Origin: Prevotellaceae bacterium UBA4361 | Lineage (GTDB): Bacteria > Bacteroidota > Bacteroidia > Bacteroidales > Bacteroidaceae | DNA: 51,107 nt | Direction: 5' to 3' | NCBI GenBank assembly: GCA_002393575.1 | Contig: DGSN01000063.1 | Location: 1-51,107 of the forward strand | Part shown: positions 6,971 through 16,931 of the stretch, piece by piece | How the letters are laid out: each line of letters opens with the position of its first letter | Position numbering within the stretch: position 1 is the stretch's first letter | Translations under genes and position numbers: made by a program | The notes under the pieces: model-generated | Told to the model about the DNA's origin: nothing | The model's input: only the letters and a program-made list of their open reading frames with translations | Databases searched by the model: none

Positions 6971-9682
6971 ATGAAACAGACAACCATGAAAACAATCCTG
7001 CTTTGCACAGCGTTCTGCATGAGCATGAGCGGAATGGCACAAGAGCAGAATGACTCGGTTTTGACCTTCGACCAAAACCTGGGACAAAACCGAAACTTTT
7101 CGGGAAATGCCGAAACCATCGACGAAAGCCAGATGAACAACAAGGACCAGGTGACAAATGCCTTGGATGCCATCCGTGGTCGTGTGGCAGGTCTGACCGT
7201 GGAGCGCAACGGACTGAACGCCATGAATGCAGTCCGCCTGCGTGGTACCACCTCCCTGACTGGCGGCAACGACCCACTCATCATGATAGACGGTGTGCTG
7301 GGCGACTTGTCGCTCCTTGAGTCCATCTTCCCTTCCGACATCGAGAGTTTCACCATCTTGAAGGACGCATCCGAAACCTCGCAGTTTGGTTCGCGCGGTG
7401 CATCGGGTGTCATCATCATCACCACGCAGAGAGGTACGCCAGGCAAGCTTCGAGTGAACTACAACAGCTCCTTCTCCATATCGAATGTGTATAAGCGTTA
7501 CGACATGCTCAGCGCCGATGGCTATCGGGATTATGCTCGAAAGAACGGAATCAAGATTGTGGATTTGGGCCACAGCACCAACTTCCAGAAAGCCATCGAG
7601 CAGACAGGCTTGAGTATGCAGCACCACTTGGCATTCCAGGGCGGAACAGAACAGTCGAACTACCGTGTCGCCGTGGGTTATTCCACCGAGAAGTTAGTGG
7701 TCAAGAACAATTCCGACCGCACCTTGCAGTCGAACATGAACATGACGCAGATGCTTTTCAATGGTTTTCTGAAAGTTGAATTAGGCATGTTCGCCAGCCG
7801 ACAAGACCTGAAATCATTGCCCGACGTGCAAGGCATTCTCTACTCGGCAGCCTGTCTGAACCCAACTTTCCCAGCAGGAGCTAATCCCGACGGCAGCTAC
7901 CCAGGCTATGCGTCGGCAAGTCAGATTGGCAATCCATACGCACATCTGCAAAAGAAGAACGACGACGAGAATTCCCACATCAGCACCCATGCCCGACTCA
8001 CATTCAACATCACCAAGGACCTGAAGTTCCTGTTGTTTGGTTCCTACACCCACAACATCGCTGAAAAATCACAGTACTTTCCAACCTTCGTATGGAACCG
8101 AGGACAGGCATACAAGGAAACCAACAAACGGCAGATGCTGATGGGCGATGCCGTCATCAACTGGGACAAGAAATTCAACAAGCACCTCGTCAGTCTGCTC
8201 GGACTGGCTGAAATACAGAAGAAAGTCTATGATGGCTACCACGTCACCGTCACCAACTTCTCGACCAACGAAACTGGCTACAACGACCTTTCGGCTGGTG
8301 CGCTCCGTCCGTGGGATGGCACAGGTTCCATCTACGAAGACCCTCGCATGGTGTCGTACATGGTACGTGCCAACTACACCTTCGACGACAAGTACATGTT
8401 CAAGGCATCGGCACGCGCCGACGGTTCATCGAAGTTTGGAGACAATCACAAGTGGGGTTTCTTCCCTTCCGTCTCTGGAACCTGGGTCATCAGCAAAGAG
8501 CCATTCATGCGCAATGTGAAAGCCATCGACGAACTGAAAATCAACGTCGGCTACGGACTCTCTGGCAACCAAGACGGCATCGACTCCTACACCTCCATCG
8601 CCACCATGAAACCAAACGGATTCGTGCCAGCAGGAGCAGGCAACCTCGTGTCGTTCTCCCAGTTGAAAAACGCCAATCCCGAACTGAAATGGGAAGTGTC
8701 GAGCACGTTCAACATGGGCATTGATGCCAAATTGCTGCATGGTCGGCTCTTCTTCTCGCTGAACTACTACAACACGCAAGTACACGACATGCTCTATCCC
8801 TACAACGTGAGTGTGCCACCATTCACCTACAACATCCTTGTCGCAAACATCGGCTCGATGAGCAACCGAGGACTTGAAATCTCCGTTGGTGCCGTTCCTC
8901 TCGCCACAAAAGACATGCAACTCAGCATCAACGCCAATGTCTCCTTCCAAGGCAACAAACTCAAGTCGCTGAGCGGAGATTTCCAAGGCATACGTCTGGA
9001 AGCACCCGACTACATACCTGTTGCCACCCTCAACGGAGCAGGAATGCACGGAGGCAACAACAACGTCACCTACCAGATTGTGGGACAAAGCCTCGGTTCC
9101 TTCTATCTGCCACAAAGCACAGGACTCCAAGTAGCACCCGACGGAAGCAAATACTACGGCATACGCAACCTGAACGGAGGCGACATCTCGTTGGAAGACA
9201 GCGAAGACCGCTACATAGCAGGACAAGCCATGCCAAAAGTGCTGCTCGGTTCCAACATCAGTTTCAGATACAAGGACTTCGACATCAGCATCCAAGCCAA
9301 CGGAGCCTTCGGACACAAAATCTACAACGGCACCTCACTCACCTACATGAACACATCCTCCTTCCCGCTCTATAACATCTTCACCAAAGCCGTCGAAGAG
9401 AACATCAAGGACCAGACAGCCACCGACTACTGGCTCGAAAAGGGCGACTACGTCAACATCGACTACATCACCGTGGGCTGGAAAGTACCTATCAAGCAGA
9501 ATCGCTTTGTGGAATCACTACGTCTCTCCTGCTCCATGAACAACGTAGCCACATTCACCTCCTACAGCGGCTTGACACCAATGATTAACAGCTCCAGTCT
9601 CGGAAAAACACTCGGATTGGATGACAAGCGCTCCTTCCCACTCTACCACTCCTACACGCTCGGTATCAGCATCGGATTCTAA
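6971..9682 (+). CDS. Short SusC-like TonB-dependent outer-membrane transporter
   Basis: A 903-residue protein starting at MKQTTMKTILLCTAF (signal peptide to about GMAQ). It is a SusC/RagA family receptor. The plug motifs are present (VTNALDAIRGRVAGLTVERN, VRLRGTTSLTGGNDPLIMID, then a VIIITTQRG segment), followed by a long beta-barrel ending in YHSYTLGISIGF. Such proteins import glycans or peptides with a SusD lid, powered by TonB. The plug begins only about 40 residues after the signal peptide, so the usual N-terminal carboxypeptidase-like domain is missing. SusD follows after 34 bp. The GH2 gene is divergent upstream, so an oligosaccharide substrate is likely. Confidence 0.93.
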   Translation: MKQTTMKTILLCTAFCMSMSGMAQEQNDSVLTFDQNLGQNRNFSGNAETIDESQMNNKDQVTNALDAIRGRVAGLTVERNGLNAMNAVRLRGTTSLTGGNDPLIMIDGVLGDLSLLESIFPSDIESFTILKDASETSQFGSRGASGVIIITTQRGTPGKLRVNYNSSFSISNVYKRYDMLSADGYRDYARKNGIKIVDLGHSTNFQKAIEQTGLSMQHHLAFQGGTEQSNYRVAVGYSTEKLVVKNNSDRTLQSNMNMTQMLFNGFLKVELGMFASRQDLKSLPDVQGILYSAACLNPTFPAGANPDGSYPGYASASQIGNPYAHLQKKNDDENSHISTHARLTFNITKDLKFLLFGSYTHNIAEKSQYFPTFVWNRGQAYKETNKRQMLMGDAVINWDKKFNKHLVSLLGLAEIQKKVYDGYHVTVTNFSTNETGYNDLSAGALRPWDGTGSIYEDPRMVSYMVRANYTFDDKYMFKASARADGSSKFGDNHKWGFFPSVSGTWVISKEPFMRNVKAIDELKINVGYGLSGNQDGIDSYTSIATMKPNGFVPAGAGNLVSFSQLKNANPELKWEVSSTFNMGIDAKLLHGRLFFSLNYYNTQVHDMLYPYNVSVPPFTYNILVANIGSMSNRGLEISVGAVPLATKDMQLSINANVSFQGNKLKSLSGDFQGIRLEAPDYIPVATLNGAGMHGGNNNVTYQIVGQSLGSFYLPQSTGLQVAPDGSKYYGIRNLNGGDISLEDSEDRYIAGQAMPKVLLGSNISFRYKDFDISIQANGAFGHKIYNGTSLTYMNTSSFPLYNIFTKAVEENIKDQTATDYWLEKGDYVNIDYITVGWKVPIKQNRFVESLRLSCSMNNVATFTSYSGLTPMINSSSLGKTLGLDDKRSFPLYHSYTLGISIGF

Positions 9683-9716
9683 ACAACACACATAAACGAA
9701 CAAAAAACATATTCTC

Positions 9717-11354
<1,638 letters not shown>

Positions 11355-11372
11355 ACACCATATCCCACACAC

Positions 11373-11416
11373 AAAAAAAGGCGGCTTCCAAACTCGTTGT
11401 TGGAAGCCGCCTTTTT
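11373..11416 (+). terminator. Strong terminator of the first SusC/SusD operon
   Basis: A perfect 12-bp stem GGCGGCTTCCAA (11380-11391) pairs with TTGGAAGCCGCC (11400-11411) around an 8-nt loop, preceded by A7 and followed by T5. The A tract and T tract make it plausible in both directions, so it may also stop the leftward gene ending at 11472. Confidence 0.9.
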
Positions 11417-11471
11417 AGTATGATTTCAAAGAGAGAGAGAACACTCTCATGCTCTCTCCTCGTTTTCGTGA

Positions 11472-11648
11472 TTACCACAAATTCCCGTATTCCGTTGAAT
11501 ACTTATCGTCTTTGCTATCTAATTCGTTTCGATTTTGTTTCACGAAGCCATCTGTTGATTTACCGCCTACGATAATTTCTTCACAAAGACCTTTCAAATG
11601 ATTTACTTGTCTAAGAGTCGTTGATGGCTGAATATAAGTCTTTTTCAT
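11472..11648 (-). CDS. Small 58-residue peptide with a double-glycine-like N-terminal region
   Basis: A 58-residue protein beginning MKKTYIQPSTTLRQVNHLKG at the ATG at 11648; an upstream ATG at 11669 is less likely. It has no signal peptide or membrane segment. Short proteins starting MKKTYI-P are common in Prevotella and Bacteroides and usually lack a known function. A Gly-Gly pair at residues 28-29 (EEIIVGGKSTDG) divides an amphipathic N-terminal half from a hydrophilic, acidic C-terminal half. That recalls leader/core peptides, but no peptidase or exporter gene is adjacent. It lies 50 bp downstream of purA on the same strand and may be read with it. Confidence 0.55.
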   Translation of the reverse strand: MKKTYIQPSTTLRQVNHLKGLCEEIIVGGKSTDGFVKQNRNELDSKDDKYSTEYGNLW

Positions 11649-11698
11649 TTTGATTGTTGTTTTGAGCATAGATGAACCATATCAAGATGATTCCTCAC

Positions 11699-12964
11699 TT
11701 ATCTTTCAATGGTCTGTTCTCTGTCGGGACCGACGGAGATGATGGTGATAGGGGTTTCTAATTCCTTCTCCAAGAAGGCGATGTAGTTGCTGAAGGCTTG
11801 AGGGAACTGAGCCTCGGAAGTGATGGCAGTGAGGTCTTGCTGCCATCCAGGGAGTTCCTCGTAGATAGGAGTGATGCCCTCGCTGATGTCGTAAGGGAAA
11901 TCGCGCGTCACCGTGCCGTCCTTCAGCTGGTAAGCCGTGCAAGCCTTGATGGTTGGGAAGTCGTCGAGCACGTCGCTCTTCATCATGATGAGCTTCGTCA
12001 CACCGCTCACCATGATGGCATAGCGGAGAGCAACGAGGTCAATCCATCCACAACGACGCTCACGACCCGTCACAGCACCATATTCGTGGCCGATGTCACG
12101 AATCTTTGCACCTGTCTCGTCGAACAATTCCGTTGGGAACGGACCCGCACCCACGCGAGTGCAGTAAGCCTTGATGATGCCAAACACGTCGCCAATCTTG
12201 TTCGGACCGATGCCGAGACCCGTGCAAGCACCTGCACAGATGGTGTTCGACGAAGTGACGAACGGATAAGATCCGAAATCCACGTCGAGCATCGTGCCCT
12301 GTGCCCCTTCGCACAGCACCGACTTGCCTTCCTTCAGCAGTTTATTGATTTCGTGCTCCGAATCCACGAGGTGGAACTGGCGGAGATATTCGATGCCCTC
12401 CATCCATTTCTTCTCCACTTCCGTGATGTCGTAGTCCGTATAGTTGAGAGCCTTGAGCATTTCCTCATGGCGAGCCTTGTGCGCAGCATATTTCTCTTCG
12501 AAGTTCTCAAGGATGTCGCCAACGCGCAGACCGTTGCGCGAAATCTTGTCGGTGTAAGTAGGACCGATACCCTTACCCGTCGTTCCCACCTTGTTCTTGC
12601 CCTTGGCAGCTTCGTTGGCAGCATCGAGCAAGCGGTGAGTAGGCATGATGAGGTGAGCCTTCTTCGAAATGTGCAGACGTTCCTTCAGCGGATGTCCACT
12701 CTTCTCCAAGTCCTTCGCCTCGTCCATGAAGAGGTCGGGCGCAAGAACCACGCCGTTACCGATAATGTTTACCTTGTCACCCTGGAAAATGCCTGAAGGG
12801 ATGGAGCGAAGCACATACTTCTGACCTTCAAACTCCAGCGTGTGTCCAGCGTTCGGACCGCCCTGGAAGCGAGCCACCACGTCGTAGCGAGGCGTGAGCA
12901 CATCCACCACCTTACCTTTTCCTTCGTCTCCCCACTGGAGACCTAAGAGCACATCTACTTTCAT
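11699..12964 (-). CDS. purA: Adenylosuccinate synthetase
   Basis: A 421-residue cytosolic enzyme that joins IMP and aspartate using GTP to form adenylosuccinate, the first step from IMP to AMP. The N-terminal motif LGLQWGDEGKGKVVDVL (GDEGKGK at 12-18) is the phosphate-binding signature. Further hallmarks are GNGVVLAP, GTTGKGIGPTYTDKISRNGL, EGAQGTMLDVDFGSYPFVTS, and TGRERRCGWIDLVALRYA. Length and motif order match the family, with nothing missing. The gene lies 94 bp downstream of a Fur-family regulator on the same strand. Confidence 0.98.
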   Translation of the reverse strand: MKVDVLLGLQWGDEGKGKVVDVLTPRYDVVARFQGGPNAGHTLEFEGQKYVLRSIPSGIFQGDKVNIIGNGVVLAPDLFMDEAKDLEKSGHPLKERLHISKKAHLIMPTHRLLDAANEAAKGKNKVGTTGKGIGPTYTDKISRNGLRVGDILENFEEKYAAHKARHEEMLKALNYTDYDITEVEKKWMEGIEYLRQFHLVDSEHEINKLLKEGKSVLCEGAQGTMLDVDFGSYPFVTSSNTICAGACTGLGIGPNKIGDVFGIIKAYCTRVGAGPFPTELFDETGAKIRDIGHEYGAVTGRERRCGWIDLVALRYAIMVSGVTKLIMMKSDVLDDFPTIKACTAYQLKDGTVTRDFPYDISEGITPIYEELPGWQQDLTAITSEAQFPQAFSNYIAFLEKELETPITIISVGPDREQTIER

Positions 12965-13058
12965 AATATCATTTATATACTTGTTTCTTGTTTCAAAACC
13001 GTTCAGCGCACATCAGTGCGCTGCCCATCTGCCCATCTGCCTCTCTGCCTCCCAGCCG

Positions 13059-13670
13059 TCAGTCATCCTTCCCCTCTTCGTTCTGTTCATTCTGCTGTCG
13101 GGCTTCTTCGCGCCTTTTCCGTCTGCTTTCCACTTGTCGTTTCAGCCGTTCCTCCTTCAGCAGTTGGCTTTTCTTCTCTTGCAGCACGCGCTGACGGTCC
13201 AGTTTCTTCTGTTCGCGCGACATGCGCGTATTGCATTGCGTACAACTGCCATAGACACACACGGTTGTGTTGTTCGGACGGAAGCGAGGATATTTCGTGT
13301 CGCGCAATGCCTCCATCAGAACCACCGACTTGAAGGGGATGACCTTGCCACAATGCACACACACCATCTGGAAGAACGTCTTCACGCCGAAGCACTTCTC
13401 ATAGCACTGCACGGCATGGTGGGTGTGGCGGATGACGAGTCCGAGCGTGACGAAAAGCCCCAACGTGCGATACAGCGTTGGGTATGTCACCTGGCACGTA
13501 GGCTTCAAGGCATCGCTCAATTCCTCAATCGAGAAAGAACCGTTGAAATTATACGCCGCCTCCAGAATGGCATAACGCTCCTGCGTCTTGCGCAGTCCAT
13601 GCCTTTCGATGTACTGTGTCAGCACAGACTTGGCATCTTCCAGAATGCGTATCGATTCCCTCTTATCCAT
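13059..13670 (-). CDS. Fur-family metal-responsive transcriptional regulator
   Basis: A 203-residue protein. Residues 15-75 form a Fur-type winged helix (RHGLRKTQERYAILEAAYNF, FSIEELSDAL, VTYPTLYRTLGLFVTLGLV). A metal-binding dimerisation part follows, with two Cys pairs (CVHCG and CTQC) typical of the structural zinc site. Fur proteins repress iron, zinc or peroxide-stress genes. The remaining 50 or so residues are a very charged Arg/Lys/Glu/Gln-rich tail (from REQKKLDRQRVLQ), which ordinary Fur proteins of about 140-160 residues lack. The subtype (Fur, Zur or PerR) cannot be decided. A -7 motif lies at 13704-13711. Confidence 0.88.
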   Translation of the reverse strand: MDKRESIRILEDAKSVLTQYIERHGLRKTQERYAILEAAYNFNGSFSIEELSDALKPTCQVTYPTLYRTLGLFVTLGLVIRHTHHAVQCYEKCFGVKTFFQMVCVHCGKVIPFKSVVLMEALRDTKYPRFRPNNTTVCVYGSCTQCNTRMSREQKKLDRQRVLQEKKSQLLKEERLKRQVESRRKRREEARQQNEQNEEGKDD

Positions 13671-13703
13671 AGTGTTTTGGCAGTTTTTAGGCTAAAAACG
13701 CTG

Positions 13704-13711
13704 CAAAATTA
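13704..13711 (-). promoter_or_regulatory. Candidate -7 promoter element of the Fur-family gene
   Basis: On the minus strand the bases read TAATTTTG (TAnnTTTG), about 34 bp upstream of the ATG at 13670. No clear -33 element is seen. Confidence 0.45.
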
Positions 13712-13804
13712 ACAAAAAACATTGAGATGAAGAAGAAAACGCTATGTTATTTTTGCCAAAGGTCGAAAGTCTAAAGTCAAAGGTCAAGGGTCAAAGGAAA
13801 AAGA

Positions 13805-13883
13805 CCCTCCCCAACCCTCCCTGTGAGGGAGGGAGAAGCCACCCGGACGGCTATTCTCTCCCCCTTGGGGGAGTTGGAGGGGG
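13805..13883. repeat. GC-rich palindromic repeat element, copy 1
   Basis: About 79 bp with related inverted ends (CCCTCCCCAACCCTCCC at the left, GGGGGAGTTGGAGGGGG at the right) and internal short hairpins, including CTCCCCCTTGGGGGAG. A second copy in opposite orientation lies at 28906-28983. It abuts the stop codon of the gene ending at 13887 and could act as a transcript end. No coding sequence is present. Confidence 0.7.
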
Positions 13884-13886
13884 CCC

Positions 13887-14510
13887 TCAGACCCTGCTCA
13901 ACGCTTTCTGAGCCGCCATCCGCAGTTGCAGGTTGTCGGACTGGAGAGCCACCGACGCTTGGTCGCGCAGTTCCTGGGCGGAACGCTCCGAGAGCTGGAA
14001 CTGGCGCAGCAGATGGAGCAACGTGTAATAACCCGCAATCTGCACCATGTCGTCCTCCGCAGCAATCCATTGGAAACCCTTGTCCGACGCTTGCGGCATC
14101 TTGCTAAAGAGGTTCATGGCAGCAATTTGGACGATTTCAACGGTAGAAATCTGCCTCACCCAGATGTCTGCCACCTCGGGCAGAAAGTCCGTAGGCGGAT
14201 AGAGCATCGTGGCAAGGATGCGACATTCGCGCACCGACTCATGCCAGAGTTGCTGAGCCAGTGTCGCCTCGTTCGTACCATCGGCAGGAGGAGGCAACTG
14301 AGGCAGCATCGTGTTCCTCACATCGTCGAGCAGAGTCGTCAAGCGAGGCAGTTCCACACCGAAGTTCACACGGTAGTCTGCCGTCATGCCAGCCTGCCGC
14401 ATGGCTGCCGAAGCCACGCCGTTCATCATCGTGCGCAGTTCCTGCTTGATGAGTCGCACGATGTCGGCAATGCCGCCGATGGGAGATGAAGTTGAGGGTT
14501 CTTGGTTCAT
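13887..14510 (-). CDS. HEAT-repeat protein, possible AlkD-like DNA alkylation repair family member
   Basis: A 207-residue cytosolic protein when started at MNQEPSTSSPIGG (ATG at 14510); the longer frame to 14612 overlaps the upstream peptidase gene. It is predicted all-helical, with HEAT-like repeats (IVRLIKQELRTMMNGVAS, LPEVADIWVRQIST, MVQIAGYYTLLHLLRQF, LQLRMAAQKALSRV). The pattern NFGVELPRLTTLL resembles the GVxxPxLR element of AlkD-type DNA glycosylases, which remove alkylated bases without base flipping. I cannot verify the catalytic Asp/Trp residues, so the enzymatic role is uncertain. A terminator separates it from the peptidase gene upstream, so it is probably transcribed on its own. 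Confidence 0.6.
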   Translation of the reverse strand: MNQEPSTSSPIGGIADIVRLIKQELRTMMNGVASAAMRQAGMTADYRVNFGVELPRLTTLLDDVRNTMLPQLPPPADGTNEATLAQQLWHESVRECRILATMLYPPTDFLPEVADIWVRQISTVEIVQIAAMNLFSKMPQASDKGFQWIAAEDDMVQIAGYYTLLHLLRQFQLSERSAQELRDQASVALQSDNLQLRMAAQKALSRV

Positions 14511-14518
14511 GGGGCTAC

Positions 14519-14544
14519 AAAAAGCCCTCCACGTACGTGGAGGG
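14519..14544 (-). terminator. Rho-independent terminator of the M49 peptidase gene
   Basis: A perfect 20-bp palindrome CCCTCCACGTACGTGGAGGG occupies 14525-14544 and is followed, in the leftward direction, by CTTTTTG. It lies 7 bp beyond the stop of the peptidase gene. Confidence 0.8.
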
Positions 14545-14550
14545 AACTGT

Positions 14551-16560
14551 TTATTCGTTGATGAGAGGGAGGGTGGAGTAATCGCGGGAATAGCGGAGCA
14601 TCTGCTCAGCATAGCCTTCGGTGTAAGACAGCTTCACATCGGTGATGTTGCCCTTGGCATCCTTCACCGCCGTATAGACAGGATTGATGAATCCCTTGTA
14701 AGGAGCCAAGTTCAGTTTCTCGTAGCGTTCGAGCACCTCCTTGTGGAGTTCAGGATTGATTTTCACCGCGTAGGTCTCCACGAGAGCCTGAGCCGCCTTG
14801 AAGTCTCCTTCGCTCTTGATGCGCTGAATCTCAGCCAACAGTTTGCCGAACAACTCGCGCAGCTTCACATAGTCGTTCACCTTCACGTAGGTCTTTCCGT
14901 CAATCTTCACGAGTTCCACCACACGGTCAGCCTTGCCCTTCTCATAGCACCAGTAGGCAATGAGCGCACGGTTGCGCATGTGAGCCTCCTCGATGTTGTT
15001 GCCGAGATTGATGCGCACGAGCTGCGTCATCAGTCCGTTCATCATGTAGGAATAATACTGAGCCTTGTAAGCCTCGCCGTTTGGTGTGAGACCAAGTTCC
15101 TGCATCTTTGGGTCGGCGAGGTAGTAGAGACCGAAGAGGTCGGCACGCGCCTCCTCGATGGTCGAACCGTATGCCTTCAGGCTGTCGGGATCGACACCGT
15201 CGAGCAGTTTTCCCGACCCGTGTCCGAGACATTCGTGGAGGTCGGTGTGGAGGTCGTCGGTCAGGTCGGCATACTTGTCCATCAGGTCCTTTTCAGCCTT
15301 TCCAATGACGAATTCATCGGAAAAACCATTGCCTTTCGCAGCCTGGTTGTAAGCCTCCGTGAGGTTGCCGATGGTCACAGACTTCGAGCCATGTTCCTTG
15401 CGAACCCAGTCGGAATTAGGCAGGTTGATGCCGATGGCAGTCGATGGGTAGAGGTCGCCACCGAGGATGGCAGCAGTAATCACCTTGGCACTGATGCCCT
15501 TCACCTTGTCTTTCTTGAATCGTGCATCCACAGGACTGTGGTCCTCAAACCACTGTGCGTTCTCGCTCAGGGTCTGGGTGCGCTTCGTTGCCTCCAAGTC
15601 CTTGAAGTTGACAATCGACTCCCACGAGCACTTCAAGCCCAATGGGTCGCCATAGCATTCGGTGAAGCAATTCACGAAGTCAACGAGAGGTTTTGTGTTC
15701 TTTGCCCACAGGATGGTGTAGTCGTCGAAGGTGTGGAGGTCGCCATTGTTGTAGAACTCCACGAGCTTATCGATGACCGCCTGCTGCTCTGCGTCCTCTG
15801 CGTAAGGACGAGCCAGTTGCAGATACTTCACAATCTGCTTGATGGCAGGTCCGTAGAGCGTGGAACTGGTCCATTTCTTCTCCACAATCTTGCCTTTCTT
15901 GTCCTTCACCAAGCGCGAATTCATGCCGTACATCACGGGATGCGGGTCGCTCAGGTCCTTCATGTCGCCGTAGAACTTCTCCGCCTCAGCCTGCGTCACA
16001 CCGTCGTAGTAGTTGCTGGCAGAGGTGAGCACGAGGTCCTGCCCTTCGGCAAGGTTCACGCGCTTCTGCATGAGGTTAGGGTTGAAGATGACAGGGCAGA
16101 TGTCCTTCAGATACTTGCCTGCACCCACCGACAGGGCAGCCTTCCTAAAGAAGTCCTCGCTGAATCCAGGCACGAACTTCTCGCAGCCGTAGTGGTGGTG
16201 AATGCCGTTGGAGAACCACACGCGCTTCAGATACACCTCCAGCGCCTTGAACTCAGCCGATGTGCGGTCGCCCTGGTAGTCGGTGTAGATTTTCTCCAAG
16301 GTGTAGCGAATGCGGAGGTTGTACTTTCCGTTCTGGTCGAACAGGATGTCGCGTCCCTGCATGGCTGCCAACTGGAGGTAGTAGATAAAGGTTTTCTGCT
16401 TGAGTGTGAGCTGGTCGAAGTCCTTCACTTCGTAGCGAAGCATCTGGAGGTCGGCAAAGCGCTCGTCGCTGTAATGGAACTTTCCATTTGCCTGCTGCGC
16501 CTGGGCAGAGGCTGCTGTCAACAAACTCGCTGTCATCATCATAAATAAGAATCGTCTCAT
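14551..16560 (-). CDS. Secreted dipeptidyl peptidase III (family M49 metallopeptidase)
   Basis: A 669-residue zinc enzyme that removes dipeptides from the N-termini of oligopeptides. The family's HExxxGH zinc motif is HECLGHGSGK at residues 442-451, and the second motif is EEARAD at 469-474, both canonical for M49. A signal peptide (MRRFLFMMMTASLLTAASAQ) predicts export to the periplasm; many other M49 enzymes are cytosolic. The length is normal. It may work with other peptidases in protein use, which suits an asaccharolytic capacity alongside the M6 protease encoded at 23762. A -7 promoter motif is at 16629-16636. Confidence 0.93.
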   Translation of the reverse strand: MRRFLFMMMTASLLTAASAQAQQANGKFHYSDERFADLQMLRYEVKDFDQLTLKQKTFIYYLQLAAMQGRDILFDQNGKYNLRIRYTLEKIYTDYQGDRTSAEFKALEVYLKRVWFSNGIHHHYGCEKFVPGFSEDFFRKAALSVGAGKYLKDICPVIFNPNLMQKRVNLAEGQDLVLTSASNYYDGVTQAEAEKFYGDMKDLSDPHPVMYGMNSRLVKDKKGKIVEKKWTSSTLYGPAIKQIVKYLQLARPYAEDAEQQAVIDKLVEFYNNGDLHTFDDYTILWAKNTKPLVDFVNCFTECYGDPLGLKCSWESIVNFKDLEATKRTQTLSENAQWFEDHSPVDARFKKDKVKGISAKVITAAILGGDLYPSTAIGINLPNSDWVRKEHGSKSVTIGNLTEAYNQAAKGNGFSDEFVIGKAEKDLMDKYADLTDDLHTDLHECLGHGSGKLLDGVDPDSLKAYGSTIEEARADLFGLYYLADPKMQELGLTPNGEAYKAQYYSYMMNGLMTQLVRINLGNNIEEAHMRNRALIAYWCYEKGKADRVVELVKIDGKTYVKVNDYVKLRELFGKLLAEIQRIKSEGDFKAAQALVETYAVKINPELHKEVLERYEKLNLAPYKGFINPVYTAVKDAKGNITDVKLSYTEGYAEQMLRYSRDYSTLPLINE

Positions 16561-16628
16561 AAAAGTTGTTTAGTTATTTTCGGTTATCAATCTTCGAACC
16601 GACGCAACGCATGGCATCAATTCGGTTG

Positions 16629-16636
16629 CAAAGATA
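16629..16636 (-). promoter_or_regulatory. Candidate -7 promoter element of the M49 peptidase gene
   Basis: On the minus strand the bases read TATCTTTG, matching TAnnTTTG, about 70 bp upstream of the ATG at 16560. Confidence 0.5.
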
Positions 16637-16710
16637 GTTCTTTTGCATTGAATCTGAAAATTTTCCACCATCGGAATCTTTAAAATGATTATACGTAATC
16701 AAGTGATTTG

Positions 16711-16907
16711 GACGCTGAAAGCGTCATCGCTCAGTAACCGAGGTGTGCGAAGCACCCCCGGATAGATGGCAATGGGTATATCGACCCTTGCGGGGTCGCC
16801 CACAAACACGGTTGGGGCACTCATTCAGAGTGCATATAGCCATTATCTACACCCTCCGCAGGTCGTTCCGACCTACGGTTACTGAGCGAAGACCCTTTTC
16901 AGGGTCT
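16711..16907. repeat. Symmetric multi-hairpin element (REP/MITE-like)
   Basis: Six short perfect hairpins lie in a mirror arrangement: 16711-16725 (GACGCT, loop GAA), 16742-16758 (GTGC, loop GAA), 16782-16798 (CGACCC), 16817-16833 (GCACTC), 16860-16874 (AGGTCG, loop TTC) and 16890-16907 (AGACCCT, loop TTTC). The exact 14-bp inverted repeat TCGCTCAGTAACCG at 16727-16740 is matched at 16876-16889. A longer imperfect stem joins about 16763-16781 to about 16834-16850. No transposase gene is present. It could be a non-autonomous mobile repeat or a structured RNA. Confidence 0.75.
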
Positions 16908-16931
16908 ATTGCACCAATATGCTGTTCATCG

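Noticed and set aside
8426..9316. Open frame of 296 codons on the minus strand
   Set aside because: Antisense to the SusC barrel and without any recognisable motif.
14386..16548. Long open frame (720 codons) on the plus strand
   Set aside because: It is exactly antisense to the M49 peptidase gene, which has complete catalytic motifs. The frame is open because of codon bias on the coding strand and has no recognisable domain.
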